Part shown: one piece after another, positions 12,196-23,505 of the stretch
Layout: the number at the start of each line of letters is the position of its first letter
Position numbering within the stretch: the first letter of the stretch is position 1
Origin: Candolleomyces eurysporus
Lineage: Eukaryota; Basidiomycota; Agaricomycetes; Agaricales; Psathyrellaceae
Direction of reading: 5' to 3'
Assembly: GCA_027579435.1 (NCBI GenBank)
Contig: JANBPK010000807.1
Coordinates: 62,001-126,000, forward strand
Length of the DNA stretch: 64,000 nt
The notes under the pieces: generated by a model
What the model saw: the letters and a program-made list of their open reading frames with translations, nothing else
What the model was told of the DNA's origin: nothing
Databases searched by the model: none
Made by a program: the position numbers and the translations under genes

Positions 12196-13083
12196 ATGTC
12201 TACGGGGCTCAAAGATGACTCGGTGGAGTCTCAGAAGGCTTGCCCTGGACCCACGGGCAAGGAAGAATTGTATTACTGGGACACTGTCTGCTTTTCGGTG
12301 AGTGACTCAAAATCGCTTTATACGATAATGTACGAAGATCATTCACAAAAACCGCAAAGGTCGAGGGTCGTATTTTCAAAGTACCCCGACAGCATTTCAT
12401 CGTTGGGTCAGAATACTTTGCGAACAAGTATCTTCGTCCTCAGGCCTATCAAGAAGGGGATCCAAGAGGCTCCGAAATCGCCACCTTTGACCCAGATGCA
12501 CTGGTCACTCTGAAAGGCATATCTGCCACCGCTTTCCGAACGTTTCTCAAGCTACTGTTCCCATCGTACGTGGGGCTTCCTTTGATCGCATTCTTCAGGT
12601 TGCTCATTTCGTATATTCCGAACGTGTTTTGATTGTAGCTTGACTTCGACACTCACTCTAACCCTTACCAAGAGTGAATGGCTCACAACACTCTCGCTCT
12701 CCACGACCTGGCACTTTCTTCAATTCCGAGAGCTTGCTATCCAGCAGCTCGGCCCACATCTCACCGACCCGATCGAACTCGTGAAGTCCGGCAGAGAAAA
12801 CTTTGTCTGCGCTTGGGTGATGGATGGATATGATGCTCTCGTCAGACGGAATGGAACGATTAGTGAGAGGGAAAGCGAGGAAATTGGCCATTTGACGACT
12901 GTGAGGATATACCTCGTTCGTGGTGCTTTGGGAAAAGGCGATGGACCAAGGTACTCGTCCGAGCTCAGTGTCTTCAACGAGATACATCTCAAGTTTGGAG
13001 AGGAGCTCCGCATTCTGGGAGCAGCCGAGAAGAAGTTTAAAATCAAGACTTGTCCCAAGTCCAGGAAACGCATACGAATTTAA
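12196..13083 (+). CDS. Short BTB/POZ-domain protein
   Basis: Exons 12196-12297, 12360-12565 and 12639-13083 encode 250 residues. The BTB fold is clear: LYYWDTVCFS, VEGRIFKVPRQHFIVGSEYF, ATAFRTFLKLLFPS and TKSEWLTTLSLSTTWHFLQF, then the DPIELVKSGR and ESEEIGHLTTVRIYLVR segments shared by the whole family. It has the same three-exon layout and phases as the longer paralogues but exon 2 is 206 nt where the others have exactly 176, because of an insert (YLRPQAYQEGDPRGSE region). The coiled-coil tail is missing and the protein ends soon after the BTB-associated helices. It looks like an older, diverged paralogue. It ends 67 bp from the convergent F-box gene. Confidence 0.85.
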
Positions 13084-13150
13084 TTGCCATAGAGTGCTGC
13101 GGTAGAAAAGAGATGAATATGTACGGGAAGATTGTAAGTAGATGAATACA

Positions 13151-14588
13151 TTAGTAACGTCTGGTTCTGTACTCTCGAGAATAGCTGAGATATAACTCAA
13201 GATCCCGTTCACCAGCACCTTGAAAGACCTGCCTCCACTTTTCGAGCAAGTCCTGAATATCCCCTTCCCACTTTTCCCGCTTCGTCCGCTCCTCCTGCCT
13301 CTGTTCTTCCAATTGTTCTAGGGAATAGTACTGCGAGTCAGACAACCAATACGGCCTTGCTGTCGTCGGACAAGTCCACGAAAGACGTATGGCCAACGAG
13401 GAAATAGATCGGTGAGCGCACAGGACCTTGAACAAGTCTTTCCAACTTTCCGTCATTCCTAATTCTGGTTTCGGAACATCGTACTCGTTACGAACATGGC
13501 CTAACATGAGTTGGATCGAGATGCGGCTCAAGGTGGGCGGTAATTGCTGCGATAAGAGCTCTATGAGCGACTTGCATGTGCTACGAGGCGGGTACTTGCT
13601 GTCAAAAGCGATGCTGAGGTTCAGAGTGTGAAGGACGCGGTAATCGATGAAGTGGTTCGGACGCAGGAAGTGTTCCTCGCCTGCAAGTAAAGTAGATGAA
13701 AAAGAGGAAAGCCGACAAACGACAGAACAGAGACATACTGGGGAAGTCAAGGATAGTTAATTCTTCCAAAGTTTCTGCAGTCTGGTCAGGAAGCGTCCAG
13801 AGTGTCTTGTCTCTGTGGATGTGCGTGATCGTTAAGGACTTTAACCGCGTCAGATTGAGGTCGAAAAATCTTCCAGAAAGTATTGCTGCGCATCGTGCCA
13901 TGGTATCATCATAGTTGAGGATGTTTAGAGAGAACGCCTCCAACCGACGGTGTGGTACCTGTCCCCCAAAATAGAGCAAAGAATGATCTTCAACCCAGCT
14001 GGCGTATCGAATCGTTAAATGCAGCTCCTTGACGGAATTGGGGAGATTCTTAAAGATCCATCCAGGAAACTGTGGACAGTTGATTGCGCCGGCTGTGAAG
14101 ATATCGACGGAAAGTGACTTCAACTTGGAGGAAGCAAGCAGAAGCTGAAGGGTTGGCCGTATGGGGTCTAGAATGGGGAAGTGATCCTTCAGGAGCTCAT
14201 CCTCTCGGCCGAGCTGCAGATGAAGACGTTCGAGGTGGGGGAATTGGACGGCTAGTAAAAGAAAGGGCAGAAGGTGAAAGTGAATACTGTTGCGTTGTCG
14301 CACAGATTCGAGGGTAAGTACAAGGGACTGGATATAAATCCAGAGGGAGCTGTTATTCAAAACGGCGTTCCCTTGACCATCTCTCCATGAACTCGAGTGA
14401 AAACGGCCTTTATCGCGTGAGCTTCCAGAGACCAAATCGAGCTCCCTGTAGAGGTGTTTCCGTGAGATGTTGGCACAGGAACGGGACACTAAGCACAGGA
14501 CTGCCAGGGTCGGAAAATCGGTGGAAGACTGGTCCACTATATTATCGATCAACTCTTGACATAGCGGAAGTCGCAAGTTTGTATCCAT
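13151..14588 (-). CDS. F-box / leucine-rich-repeat-like protein
   Basis: Two exons (14588-13739 and 13680-13151) give 459 residues. The N-terminus (LPLCQELIDNIVDQSSTDFPTLAVLCLVSRSC) is an F-box-like motif, which in known proteins binds Skp1 in SCF ubiquitin ligases. The rest has irregular leucine-rich stretches (LERLHLQL, LKSLSVDIF, LEAFSLNIL, LKSLTITHI, LEELTILDF) typical of mushroom F-box proteins and ends with a charged helix and a tyrosine-rich tail. The 58-nt intron is in phase 1. I prefer the Met at 14588 to an upstream one at 14669 because the F-box normally lies very near the start. The substrate is unknown. Confidence 0.82.
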
Positions 14589-15060
14589 CTGTTGGGAAGT
14601 AAGTAGCTGTAGTCGGTCCACAACTGGTCTTTTTACGTACAGCTGTGGACATAGTCCAACATTAATCACGGCTTATGAAGGTGGGATTGTGTGGAAGAGG
14701 TTCAAGGCTTGTGACGCGGTTTAGGCAATCTTTGCCACCTAATAGGAACCAACCCTAACCTCAGGTTCTTTGATGTGAGCTCAAAATTGTTTCAATGTTC
14801 GCTCGTCCATTATCATGCGACCTCTCCGCGTTGAGGATGTCAACTCGTGTTCTTCAGAGTAACCTCCCTCAACAATGAATCTCGCTATTCTCTTGGCCCG
14901 TCCAGAGCTGAACGAACACAAGACCCAACTGTTCAACTTTCCATCTGTTTTGTGGTGCTCAACGTTCGAAAACAACCGAAGTCTTCGACTGTTCTGACAT
15001 GCAACCCTTTTGGCTCTTCATTATTGTGCTTCGGCTTTATCGTCTTCATCAATACACGAG

Positions 15061-16320
15061 ATGACTATGAAACGAAACAAAGACCGCATAACGCGAACCT
15101 CGGATAGCTCTCACACACCGAATTTCGGAGCCACAAATCAGAAGGACTCTACCTTCAATTGGGACACTGTATGCTTCTTGGTAAGCCCGCTCAGTGTGTC
15201 TTGAAGAGTGGGCCTACATTTCTTTCTAGATAGAAGATAAAGTGTTTCGACTACCTCGAAATCAATTTCTTCTCGGGTCAGATTGCTTCAGAGAGAAATA
15301 CCTTTGGGGTTTTTCCTCCAACAGAAGAATGCCACCCCATTTAATGGGACTATGTCAGATTCCGTCATTATCTTTAAGCTTGAGGACGTATCGGCTGAGG
15401 AATTCGGGTCTTTCTCAAGATTTTATTCCCGATGTGAGGCATGGGCTCTATTTGGCCATTTAACGATTGTGAAGCTGTATATTATCCGACACACCTCGAA
15501 AGCTCAGCTGGAAAGTCCTTCCATCAGTAAACCTAAACTTTAAATTTAAGCTTTTTGTCACTTTGAAGCCTTTTCCGGCCATTGTCCCCGCCAAATTTGG
15601 CCTAGCTTTTTGCTAAAACTGACCTGAACTTGTCAGCCTTTGGTTTGCTAGCTTTCTTCAGCTTGAGGGCGCTTGAGAGAGCTTCTAAAAGAGGAAAAGT
15701 AATTTGCACGATTCCTGATGTCGGACACTACTACTACCGTCAAACAATTACTCACAAATTCGCGGATGAATGGCACAACGGGAGAGGATATGAGATCTAA
15801 ACCAGGCTTGGGAACAGAGGCTCCAGGACAAATTGGAGAGAAACGGCGAGCAGAGCAACAGATAAAAAATGCGACAGAGGAGACGAGAAAGACATAAGAG
15901 TCAGTGGTTGAGGAGAGGACAAGAGAGCTTGAAAAATGGCCAGAGGAGGCACGTAAGATGAAGGAGTCGGTTGAGCAGCTGGCAGAAGAGCAGAAGTCGC
16001 GGATCGAGGAGGAGGCCAGACTTAGATGGCTGATTTAGGAGGGGAAGACGAAGCTGGCAGAAGGGCGAAATTGCTTGTTGCATTAAGCGAAAAGGTACTA
16101 ATGGAGACAAGCCGAACACGGGCAACGGTGGCGAGAAGAGAAAGAATCAGCAACAACCGATCGAAAATCATCATCGCGAGGGAGCAGAACACAACAAACA
16201 GGAATATTATGTGGAGAAGACCAGGAATTTGAACGCGGTAGAGCTCGAAAGTTACAAGCAGCTAGCGAAGACTCAACATGCGGAGAATGAGCAATTGAGG
16301 GGTGAGCGGGACGCCAGAAG
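15061..16320 (+). pseudogene. BTB/coiled-coil pseudogene with internal deletion
   Basis: Exon 1 of the BTB family is recognisable (STFNWDTVCFL, splice donor at 15181), followed by VFRLPRNQFLLGSDCF from exon 2. The frame then shifts near 15300, and the sequence jumps from the end of exon 2 (SAEEFGSFSRF) almost directly to GHLTIVKLYIIRH, losing about 250-300 bp that encode the FTKDEW...ESERIG part in the other genes. Downstream, a coiled-coil-like tail (15720-16320) contains several stops. The lesions make a functional product unlikely. Confidence 0.75.
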
Positions 16321-16429
16321 GCAGGCGTTCTGGGGCGGTATTCAACTATCTCACAGATTTTTTCGAGAAACCAGGCTTATAAGATCAGAGAAGATTGCTG
16401 TCCCTCGAATAGGACTTTTACTTGAGTGT

Positions 16430-16516
16430 TCGAACGGCACCAACTTTGAGATAGGCGCCCACCATTCGGCGAATGCCGAGCGGGGTTCATTGCCCTGCCT
16501 CGTTCCTCAGAAGTAG
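16430..16516 (+). promoter_or_regulatory. Conserved upstream element of BTB gene D
   Basis: Contains AATGCCGAGCGGGGTTCA (from 16472) followed by CTGCCTCGTTCCTCAGAAG, nearly identical to the elements at 4797 and, on the other strand, 42575-42667. It lies about 180 bp before the BTB start used here. Confidence 0.45.
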
Positions 16517-16692
16517 TTCTCAAGGTCCGCCTACCACAATCTCTGGTCAACCTTGTACCACCTCCATAAGGTTGCTCCTATTTCCTCTACAGACTCGCAT
16601 GACCAATTTGTCTCGATCTTGGTACATGATACCAACGGAGACTGACTGCCACACGAGCGCCCACTGCTGTTGACAAACCGACCTTGTAAACA

Positions 16693-18369
16693 ATGACCGC
16701 ACTCACCAAGGTCACCGTTGAGGGAGAGAAGGACGAAATCTACTACTGGGACACTGTCAAATTTCTGGTAAGCTCTCATCTTACGGATCGGATGATCCGC
16801 AAGGCACTGACTGGTTCGTTGCCTCAGGTTGAAGCGTGCATCTTCAAAGTGCCCCGAAATCAGTTTGTCATCGGGTCTACCTACTTCGCCAAGAAGCTTG
16901 AGTCCACCAAAATGAGCGATAACAAGGGTGATGGAGCTCCAGTTGTACCTGAGGGGGCCACTGCCTCGCAGTTCCGGGTTTTCCTCAAGTTGTTGTTCCC
17001 AATGTGCGTGATGTTCGTACGCTCACGAAATAAGTGTCATTAACAGCCATTTTCTGACAGCCATACAACGTCTACAACATTACAATTCACAAAGGACGAA
17101 TGGCTCACTATCCTCGAGCTATCCACTCGTTGGCACTTCCACGAGTTTCGCAAGCTCGCGAAAGAGCACCTCGATCCTCAGATCGATGATCCCATTGAAC
17201 GAATCGTTCTCGGTCGGGCGGCGTACGTGCCTGCATGGGTGTTAGACGGCTATGAGTCCCTGGTCACTAGACCAGAGTGCATCAGCGAACAAGAGAGCGA
17301 GCGCATTGGCCATCTGACCACGGTTCGCCTGTATATCCTTCGACATGAACGGTGCGTCGAGTCTTGCGCTTCAAGATTCCGCAAAGAGCTGCATAAGCTG
17401 GAGCAAATGGAAAGGGACCACATGTCCGCTGCAGAAAAGCAAATGGAAAAAGAGAAACAGAGTGAGGAGGAAAGATTCAGGGAGGACGAGATGGGGAAAC
17501 GATGGGGAAAGGAACAACGGATGAAAGGGGAGGAGGTGCGACGGACGCAAGAGGAGGAGCAACGGGTGCAAGAGAAGGAGGAGCGTTGGATGCAAGAGGA
17601 GGAAGAGCGGCAGATGCAAGAACAGGAGCAACGGATACAAGAGGAGGAACAACGGATGCAAGAGGAGGAGCAACGAATGCAAGAGGAGGAGCGACGGATG
17701 CAAGAGCAGGAAGAGATGAAACGAAAATGGGAGGAGGAAGAGCGACGGATCCAAGCGGAGGAAGGGATGAAACGAAAATGGCAGGAGGAACAATGGATGA
17801 AAGCGGAGGAGGAGCAACGGATACAGGAGGAAGAGATGAAACAAAAATGTGAAGAGGAACAGCAGATAAAAGCGGAGGAGGAGCAAAGGATGAAAGAGGA
17901 GCAACGGATGATCGGGGAGGGAAAGCGACGAAACGAGGAAGAAGAGCGATACAAGGAAAAGCAAAGTTACGGTGGAGAAGGAATACACAAGGTCGAGGAG
18001 GAAGCGCAAAGACTCCGTTTGTTAAACAAGAGGCAGAGTAAGATCCAAAACAGGCTCCGTAAAGCAGAGCGAGATCTTTGCATAGCTGGGGAAGAACTTG
18101 AGAAGCGACTTGTTGCTTCAATGGAAGCTGAGCGGCTTCTCAGCGACTTCAAAGAGGCAAGGCCCCATCTGCAACCCCTTTTGGAGGGACATAAGGGTGG
18201 CCCCACGTTGGAAGGAATCGATAAAGCCTTACTTGAACAGGAGGAAGCGGAGCTGTTCTACCTCCTTGAAGAGCAAGCGAGGACGCAACTGCTTGTTGTG
18301 GAGGCACAAGAAAGGCGTCGACGCATGGAGGAAGACAGGCAAAGGTGGCTCCTAATGGCAAATGCTTAA
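16693..18369 (+). CDS. BTB/POZ protein with long repetitive coiled coil (unit D)
   Basis: Exons 16693-16767, 16828-17003 and 17061-18369 give 519 residues. The BTB part matches the other copies (YYWDTVKFL, VEACIFKVPRNQFVIGSTYF, ASQFRVFLKLLFP, FTKDEWLTILELSTRWHFHEF, then ESERIGHLTTVRLYILRHE). The upstream Met used in copies B and E (16600) is out of frame here, so the start is the MTALT methionine. From about residue 195 the protein is a long Glu/Gln/Arg/Met coiled coil containing near-perfect 7-residue repeats (QEEEQRM; 21-nt units around 17630-17710), which should be prone to length variation. The last 120 residues are less repetitive (LLNKRQSKIQNRLRKAE...). Function unknown; dimerisation through BTB and coiled coil is inferred. 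Confidence 0.82.
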
Positions 18370-18779
18370 ATTCCGCAACATATCTCAAGAAGCACAAGAC
18401 AACATGTTTTTGCCGAATGTAATGTAGTTTGTATCATATCAACGAATCAAATATCATGTACTGAGTTACTTCATCTATGGGGCCTTGTGCTGTTTGCTAA
18501 GGAGATACTCAACCTACTAGGAGAATGCCTGCCGAAGCTCCGGTATTGTTTCAAGACTATTCACGTTCACTTCCCAGCCAATCAGGCCTCCTGAAGGCAG
18601 TCTGAAGCGACCTGAGTCTGAGGTTTTCCTGAAAACTCAGTCCTGCGATTTCGTAGGTGGGTTCTTATCAACATTCTCAGGGCAATGAATCTCAACATAA
18701 TGTATCTCTACGTATGTTGACAATGCTCAAATCGGGTACATGTGTAACGTTGTCAACCCAAGTGCATCTAGCTATCCTT

Positions 18780-20035
18780 CTGTCTAGGCCCAGAAATATT
18801 CGGCAGCACCAAAGAACATCCTCTCGCATACTGCTGCTGCTGGGGTCGCTGCAAAATTTGAGTAGCAGCGTAGACACCCTCCCAGGCTCAAGCCTTAGGG
18901 ACCACCTAATCCACTCTCCCAACCTCGACTTCCTCAGGATGTCCGGAATCATGCTGACTGCCCCGAAGGGACGCTTTGGTTCCTCGGAAATGGTAATGCT
19001 CGAGTGCACTACCACAACGAACTCGAGCTCGTGATTGCCAGTGTACGTCCCCGTCGCCAGGTCGACCGAGGATCCGTTTGAGTTGGGAGGAACCGGTTGG
19101 TGAAGAGCCGTATTCGGCATAAGCACAGAGAGGTGTAAGCCCCAGCGAGACGCCCAGTAAACTTTGGATGATGAGCTGATGTTTGTAACTGGTTGAGAGT
19201 ATGTCCTACGGCACAGACACACCGCGATGTTAGTGAGAGCACCGACAGGAGATGGGAAGAAGAGAAAGAGCTGTAATTACAATGATGTAGCTGCTGTTCT
19301 GGTCGAAGAGGTACTGTAGATCTCTGCTCATCCTTCTCTGCTGGTTTACTATATAATCCACACCGAGAAAGATGAAGAGGGCTCCTATAAATGCGCAGCC
19401 TAAGACCTAGGGGTGTCACCAAAACAATAAGTTTAAGTTAGCAGACGGTCAAGAATACCAGGATCAAGAATGAGTATAGGGAATAGACTCACCATAATCC
19501 ACCGTTGCGTCCCCTTCCAAGCTACAATCGCCCTTGACACCATCCAGCAAGCCGCAATCAGCCCGCAATTTGCAACATACTCCTCCAACCCAGGAGCCAA
19601 TAGCTCTGACTCGATAATGACAAGTCTTACGCTGACCGTAAAGCCGTTGAGGATCCAATAAGTACAATCCCAATGTGCGCACCAAACTGTAGGAAGTCTA
19701 CGAGTATCCCAGAGAGGGTGGGCCTGAGACGAGGAGGTCAGTGATTGATTTGGGGTCCATTAAGTTGACTATAGATGGCCAATGCTATTGAGAGAAAGCA
19801 ACCGTACAGCGAGAAGGTGAGGCAGACACGATGGTCCGAACGTACCAAAACCGAATGCGCACCCATCCCAACACGAACCGAAACCCACAAGCATCATAGG
19901 CAGCCCGATGACAGCGCAATACGCGATCCACAGGATGGTGGGGACGTCAGAGTCCTGCCCTAAACCATCGGAAGAAAGGCCTTGAGGTATCTATTGAAAG
20001 GTATCAGAGTTATGAGCCCGCCTTGAGTTGGTTTG
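18780..20035 (-). pseudogene. Unit D: broken DUF4203-like membrane protein gene
   Basis: Minus-strand copy of the gene at 21990-23505. The last exon is readable in one frame for its 3' half (SSVDLATGTYTGNHELEFVVVVHSSIT) but its first half (LLGVSLGLTPLCAYAEYG) is in another frame, so at least one frameshift exists near 19085. The transmembrane-core exon is shortened near 19700-19740 and the signal-peptide region is missing. Its 5' end joins BTB-upstream sequence at about 20040-20100 as in copies A and B. It is the most diverged copy. Confidence 0.72.
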
Positions 20036-20204
20036 TAGACGTCGGTCACGGCCGGTATCTGATCCGATTGTATGAGTATTCGTCTTCCCACAGATCATTG
20101 GTACCTCTTCTCAGTCTGTTTCAATCATCATGAGCGTCCATTGCGTCTACTGTGTGGTACTCTTGGCAGCAGCTCTTACCCCCTCCTGGTTTCACGGCCA
20201 CTAT

Positions 20205-20270
20205 TCTCGTAGACGCTCACAATCCGGCTGATGCCGGGCGGGCCAAACTTTCCTCTGCCCCGACTCGGAG
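20205..20270 (+). promoter_or_regulatory. Upstream element of BTB gene E, degenerate
   Basis: TAGACGCTCACAATCCGGCT followed by GATGCCGGGCGGGCC and CTCTGCCCCG aligns with the better-conserved elements of genes B, D and the 41-kb copy, about 140 bp before the start codon. Confidence 0.35.
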
Positions 20271-20372
20271 CACTGACCCTTGTTCTTCTGAAATTCACAG
20301 GATCTACCCACAATCCATTGTCACCCTTCTCCCAGCTCAATAAAATCGCTTGCATCTCAACTACACTCTCGC

Positions 20373-21842
20373 ATGACTGACCTGCCTCAACCCTGCTGCA
20401 CGATACCAACGGAGACTGATCGTACCACACAAGCGCCCACTGTTGTCGACGAACAGAACTCGAAACCGATGACAGCCCTGACCAACGTCGTCGTTGAAGG
20501 AGAGAGAGACAAGACCTACTACTGGGATACAGTCAAGTTCCTGGTAAGCTCTCTTCCTGCAGATCAGACCAGATCCTCAAGGCCCTGACTTTTCTTCGCC
20601 CTAGGTTGAAGGCTCCATCTTCAAAGTACCTCGATACCAATTCGTTATCGGATCTTCCTACTTCGCCGAGAAGCTTGGGTCCACAGAACTAAGCGATAAC
20701 GAGAGTAATGAAGCTCCCGTTACACTCGAAGGGGTTACTGCCTCTCAGTTCCGAGTTTTTCTCAAGCTGCTGTTTCCAATGTGCGTGATCTTTATTATAG
20801 GATGACTATCGCTTATATCTATTCTTTTCCAGCCATACGAAGTCCACGAATTTGATTTTTACGAAGGATGAATGGCTTGTCATCCTCGAATTATCCACCC
20901 TCTGGCACTTCCACGAACTCCGCAAACTCGCGAAGGACTACCTCGACCCTCAGCTCTATGACCCGATTGAACGAATCGTTCTCGGTCGAGCGGCGTACGT
21001 GCCGAAATGGGTGTCAGATGGCTACGAGGCTCTTGTCACCGGACCAGAGTGTATCAGCGAAAAGGAGAGCGAGCAAATTGGTCATCTGACTACGGTTCGC
21101 CTATACATTCTCCGACATGAACAGGCGTCGAGGGACTCAGTCGCCTCCAGATTCCGCGAGGAGATACATGAGCTGGAACAAATGGAGACAGATCATCATA
21201 CCTTGGAGGAAAGCCTTCACATGGCAGAAGAGGCGAGGATCGCTCGCGAGCTGGCAGTGAAAGAAGAAGAACGGAGGCTGCTGGAGCTAAAAGTGCTGGA
21301 AGAAGCGGAGCGGGCACGATTGGCAGCAGAGGAGGCTGGCCGTGCGCGCCGGCAGAGAGAAGAAGAAGAAGAAGAAGCAGAGCGGGCAAGGTTAGCAGCA
21401 GAGGTAGCAGAGCGAGTGTGTTTGGCATTAGAGGAGGTTGAGAGGGCACGGTCAGTAGCAGAAGACGCTGAGCGGGCAAGGGTGAGAGCACAGGCAGAAC
21501 TGGTAAGGTTGGAGAAGGCTGAACGCATTGCCGCTGAAGTGGCCGAGAAAGCTCGACTCGCCGCTGAGGAAGAGGCTGAGCGCAAGCGGCTTGCTGAGCA
21601 AGAGGCTGAGTGCAAGTGGCTTGCTGAGCAAGAGGCTGAGCGCAAGCGGCTTGCTGAGGAAGCGGCCGAGAACGCACGTCTTGCTGCCGAGGTGGCTGAG
21701 AAGGCACAACTCGCTGCTGAGGAAGCTGAGCAGGCACGTTTGGAAAGAGAGGCGTGGGAGTGGGGGGNTGGAGGGAGAAAACGTGGAAGGCGCAACAGGA
21801 GCTAGAGAGGGTATAGTCTTGGCCCCATGCGTAAAACCATGA
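20373..21842 (+). CDS. BTB/POZ protein with coiled-coil tail (unit E)
   Basis: Exons 20373-20543, 20605-20780 and 20833-21842 give 451 residues if the N at 21768 is dropped; if the N is kept, the frame ends at 21805 and the protein has 439. The BTB domain is standard for the family (YYWDTVKFL, VEGSIFKVPRYQFVIGSSYF, VTASQFRVFLKLLFP, FTKDEWLVILELSTLWHFHEL). The tail is an alanine/glutamate-rich coiled coil with three 10-residue direct repeats (EAERKRLAEQ type, 21572-21661). The protein is closest to copy B by eye. Tail to tail with it lies the only intact membrane gene of the family, 150 bp away, which makes this the best candidate for the ancestral unit. Confidence 0.83.
21572..21661 (+). repeat. 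Three 30-bp direct repeats inside BTB gene E
   Basis: Three consecutive in-frame 30-nt units encode EAERKRLAEQ, EAECKWLAEQ and EAERKRLAEE. They extend the coiled coil without breaking the frame and probably arose by slippage or unequal exchange. Confidence 0.75.
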
Positions 21843-21989
21843 CCCTCCGTTGGGTCGCGNTTTGTCGACCACTAAATCACCTTTGAGTCCTGCCAAATCG
21901 CTGTACAATGATGTTTATATTCTCTATATCTAGAGTGCCTATGATGATTCCACATGTATGTAGTATACAAAAGCGATATACGAACCTAA

Positions 21990-23505
21990 CTATCCTAGTT
22001 TGGGCCCAGAAATATTCTGAACCAAATACCCTCCCCTCGAATGCTGCTGCTGTTGCTGGGGTCGCTGCGACATCTGAGTAGCAGCTGCAGACGGCCTCCC
22101 AGGCTCCAGCCTCATCGACCCTCTAAACCACTCTCCAAACCTCGAGTTCCTCAGGCTCTCCGGGATTATGCTGCCTGCCCTAAAGTGATGCCTGGATTCC
22201 CCAGGGTCTCTAGGATCCGCGGAAACAGTAGTGCTTGACTGCACTACTACGACAGATTCGGGCTCGTTAACGTATGTCCCCATCGTCGGGTCGACGTAGG
22301 ATACGTCTTTAGTTGGGAGGAACGGGCCGGGGAAGAAACGGTGTTGAACGTATGCAAAGACGGGCGTAAGGCCAAACGACACGCCTAATAAGACTTGGGT
22401 GATGAGGGGGGCTTCGTAACCTGTTGAAAGTATGTCCTAGAAGGGTTCGAGCCACGGCGTCAGCCCGAGTATGAGGTGGTGAAGCCAAGGAAGATGCACT
22501 TACGACGATGTGGTTACTGTTCCGGTCGAAGAGGTACCGGAGGCCCCTGCTCATCCCTTTCTGTCGGTTGATGATCAGGTCAACACCGAGAAAGACGAAG
22601 AATGTTCCGATAGATGCGCAGCCGAAGACCTAGAAATATGACCACAGGTAGAGTGAGCGGAGGGTCGAGAATCCCAAATAGTAGATCCGACACTCACCAC
22701 ACTCCACCTTTGCGTCCTCTTCCAAATCACCATAACCCCCGTCACCATCCCACAAGCCGCAATCAGACCCCAATTCGCAGCATACTGTTCCAATCCAGAA
22801 GCCAAAAGCTCCGACTTGATAATAACAAGTCGGACACCGACCGAAAGACCACCAAGGATCCCAATAACCACCATACCGATGTGCATGCCGAATCGTAGGA
22901 AGCCTATGAGTGCACCGCAGAGGAAGAACCCTAATACGACGAGGATGATGACGAGGTCGTTGAGTGAGTCGGGGCCCATCGAGTTGACTATAGACGCCCA
23001 TGCTATTGATAGAGAGTAACCATGAATAACAAGTCGTAGTATGGTAAAGGAGAAGACACGTACCACCCAAAGCCGCAGCCGCACCCATCCCAACACCAGC
23101 CGAAATCCTTCCTCCTCTGAAACCCGCAAACATCATAGGCAACCCAACGACGGCGCAATAAACGATCCACAGGACGGCGGGAGCGTCAAAGTCCCGCCCT
23201 GCGCCATCGGAAGCGATGCCTTGAGGTATCTCTCGAAGTGTATCGGCGTTGAGTGCCTCCAGACCGCCTGTTGAGTTGGTTCGTAGGACAAACTTTTGGC
23301 GTCGGACGAGCCTGTGGGGGTGTTGCTCCTGAACCTGTGTTGACGTAGATGTAGATGGGAGGACGGGTATATAGGAGTAGGAAGAGGCTTCTAGGGAAGC
23401 CGAAGGGGACAACGCGGGCGCTGCATGAACAAAGCACAACAACGACAGTAAATGAATGACGATATAAACGAATGTGATTCTTTTAAAAGAATGGAAGGTG
23501 GCCAT
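21990..23505 (-). CDS. Polytopic membrane protein, DUF4203/TMEM198-like (unit E)
   Basis: Four exons (23505-23064, 23002-22698, 22629-22504, 22436-21990) close in frame to 439 residues. A cleavable-looking signal peptide (residues 1-29, core VYIVIHLLSLLCFVHA) is followed by a short serine/threonine-rich extracellular stretch and then about seven hydrophobic segments (LWIVYCAVVGLPMMFAG, LVIILVVLGFFLCGALIGF, IGMVVIGILGGLSVGVRLVI, LIAACGMVTGVMVIW, CASIGTFFVFLGVDLII, ITQVLLGVSFGLTPVFA). The layout and the small-residue-rich helices plus the FVFLGVDLI motif resemble the DUF4203 (TM7S3/TM198-like) family; this is by eye. The hydrophilic C-terminus (150 residues) is Ser/Gln-rich and probably cytosolic. 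It is the only intact copy of five and the only one with a proper 5' end. Molecular role unknown. Confidence 0.75.

Noticed and set aside
17250..18121. Long Ser/Cys/Phe-rich or Leu-rich open stretches antisense to the BTB coiled-coil tails
   Set aside because: They are mirror frames of GAA/GAG-rich coiled-coil codons; the sense frame has the conserved BTB domain, splice sites and stop.
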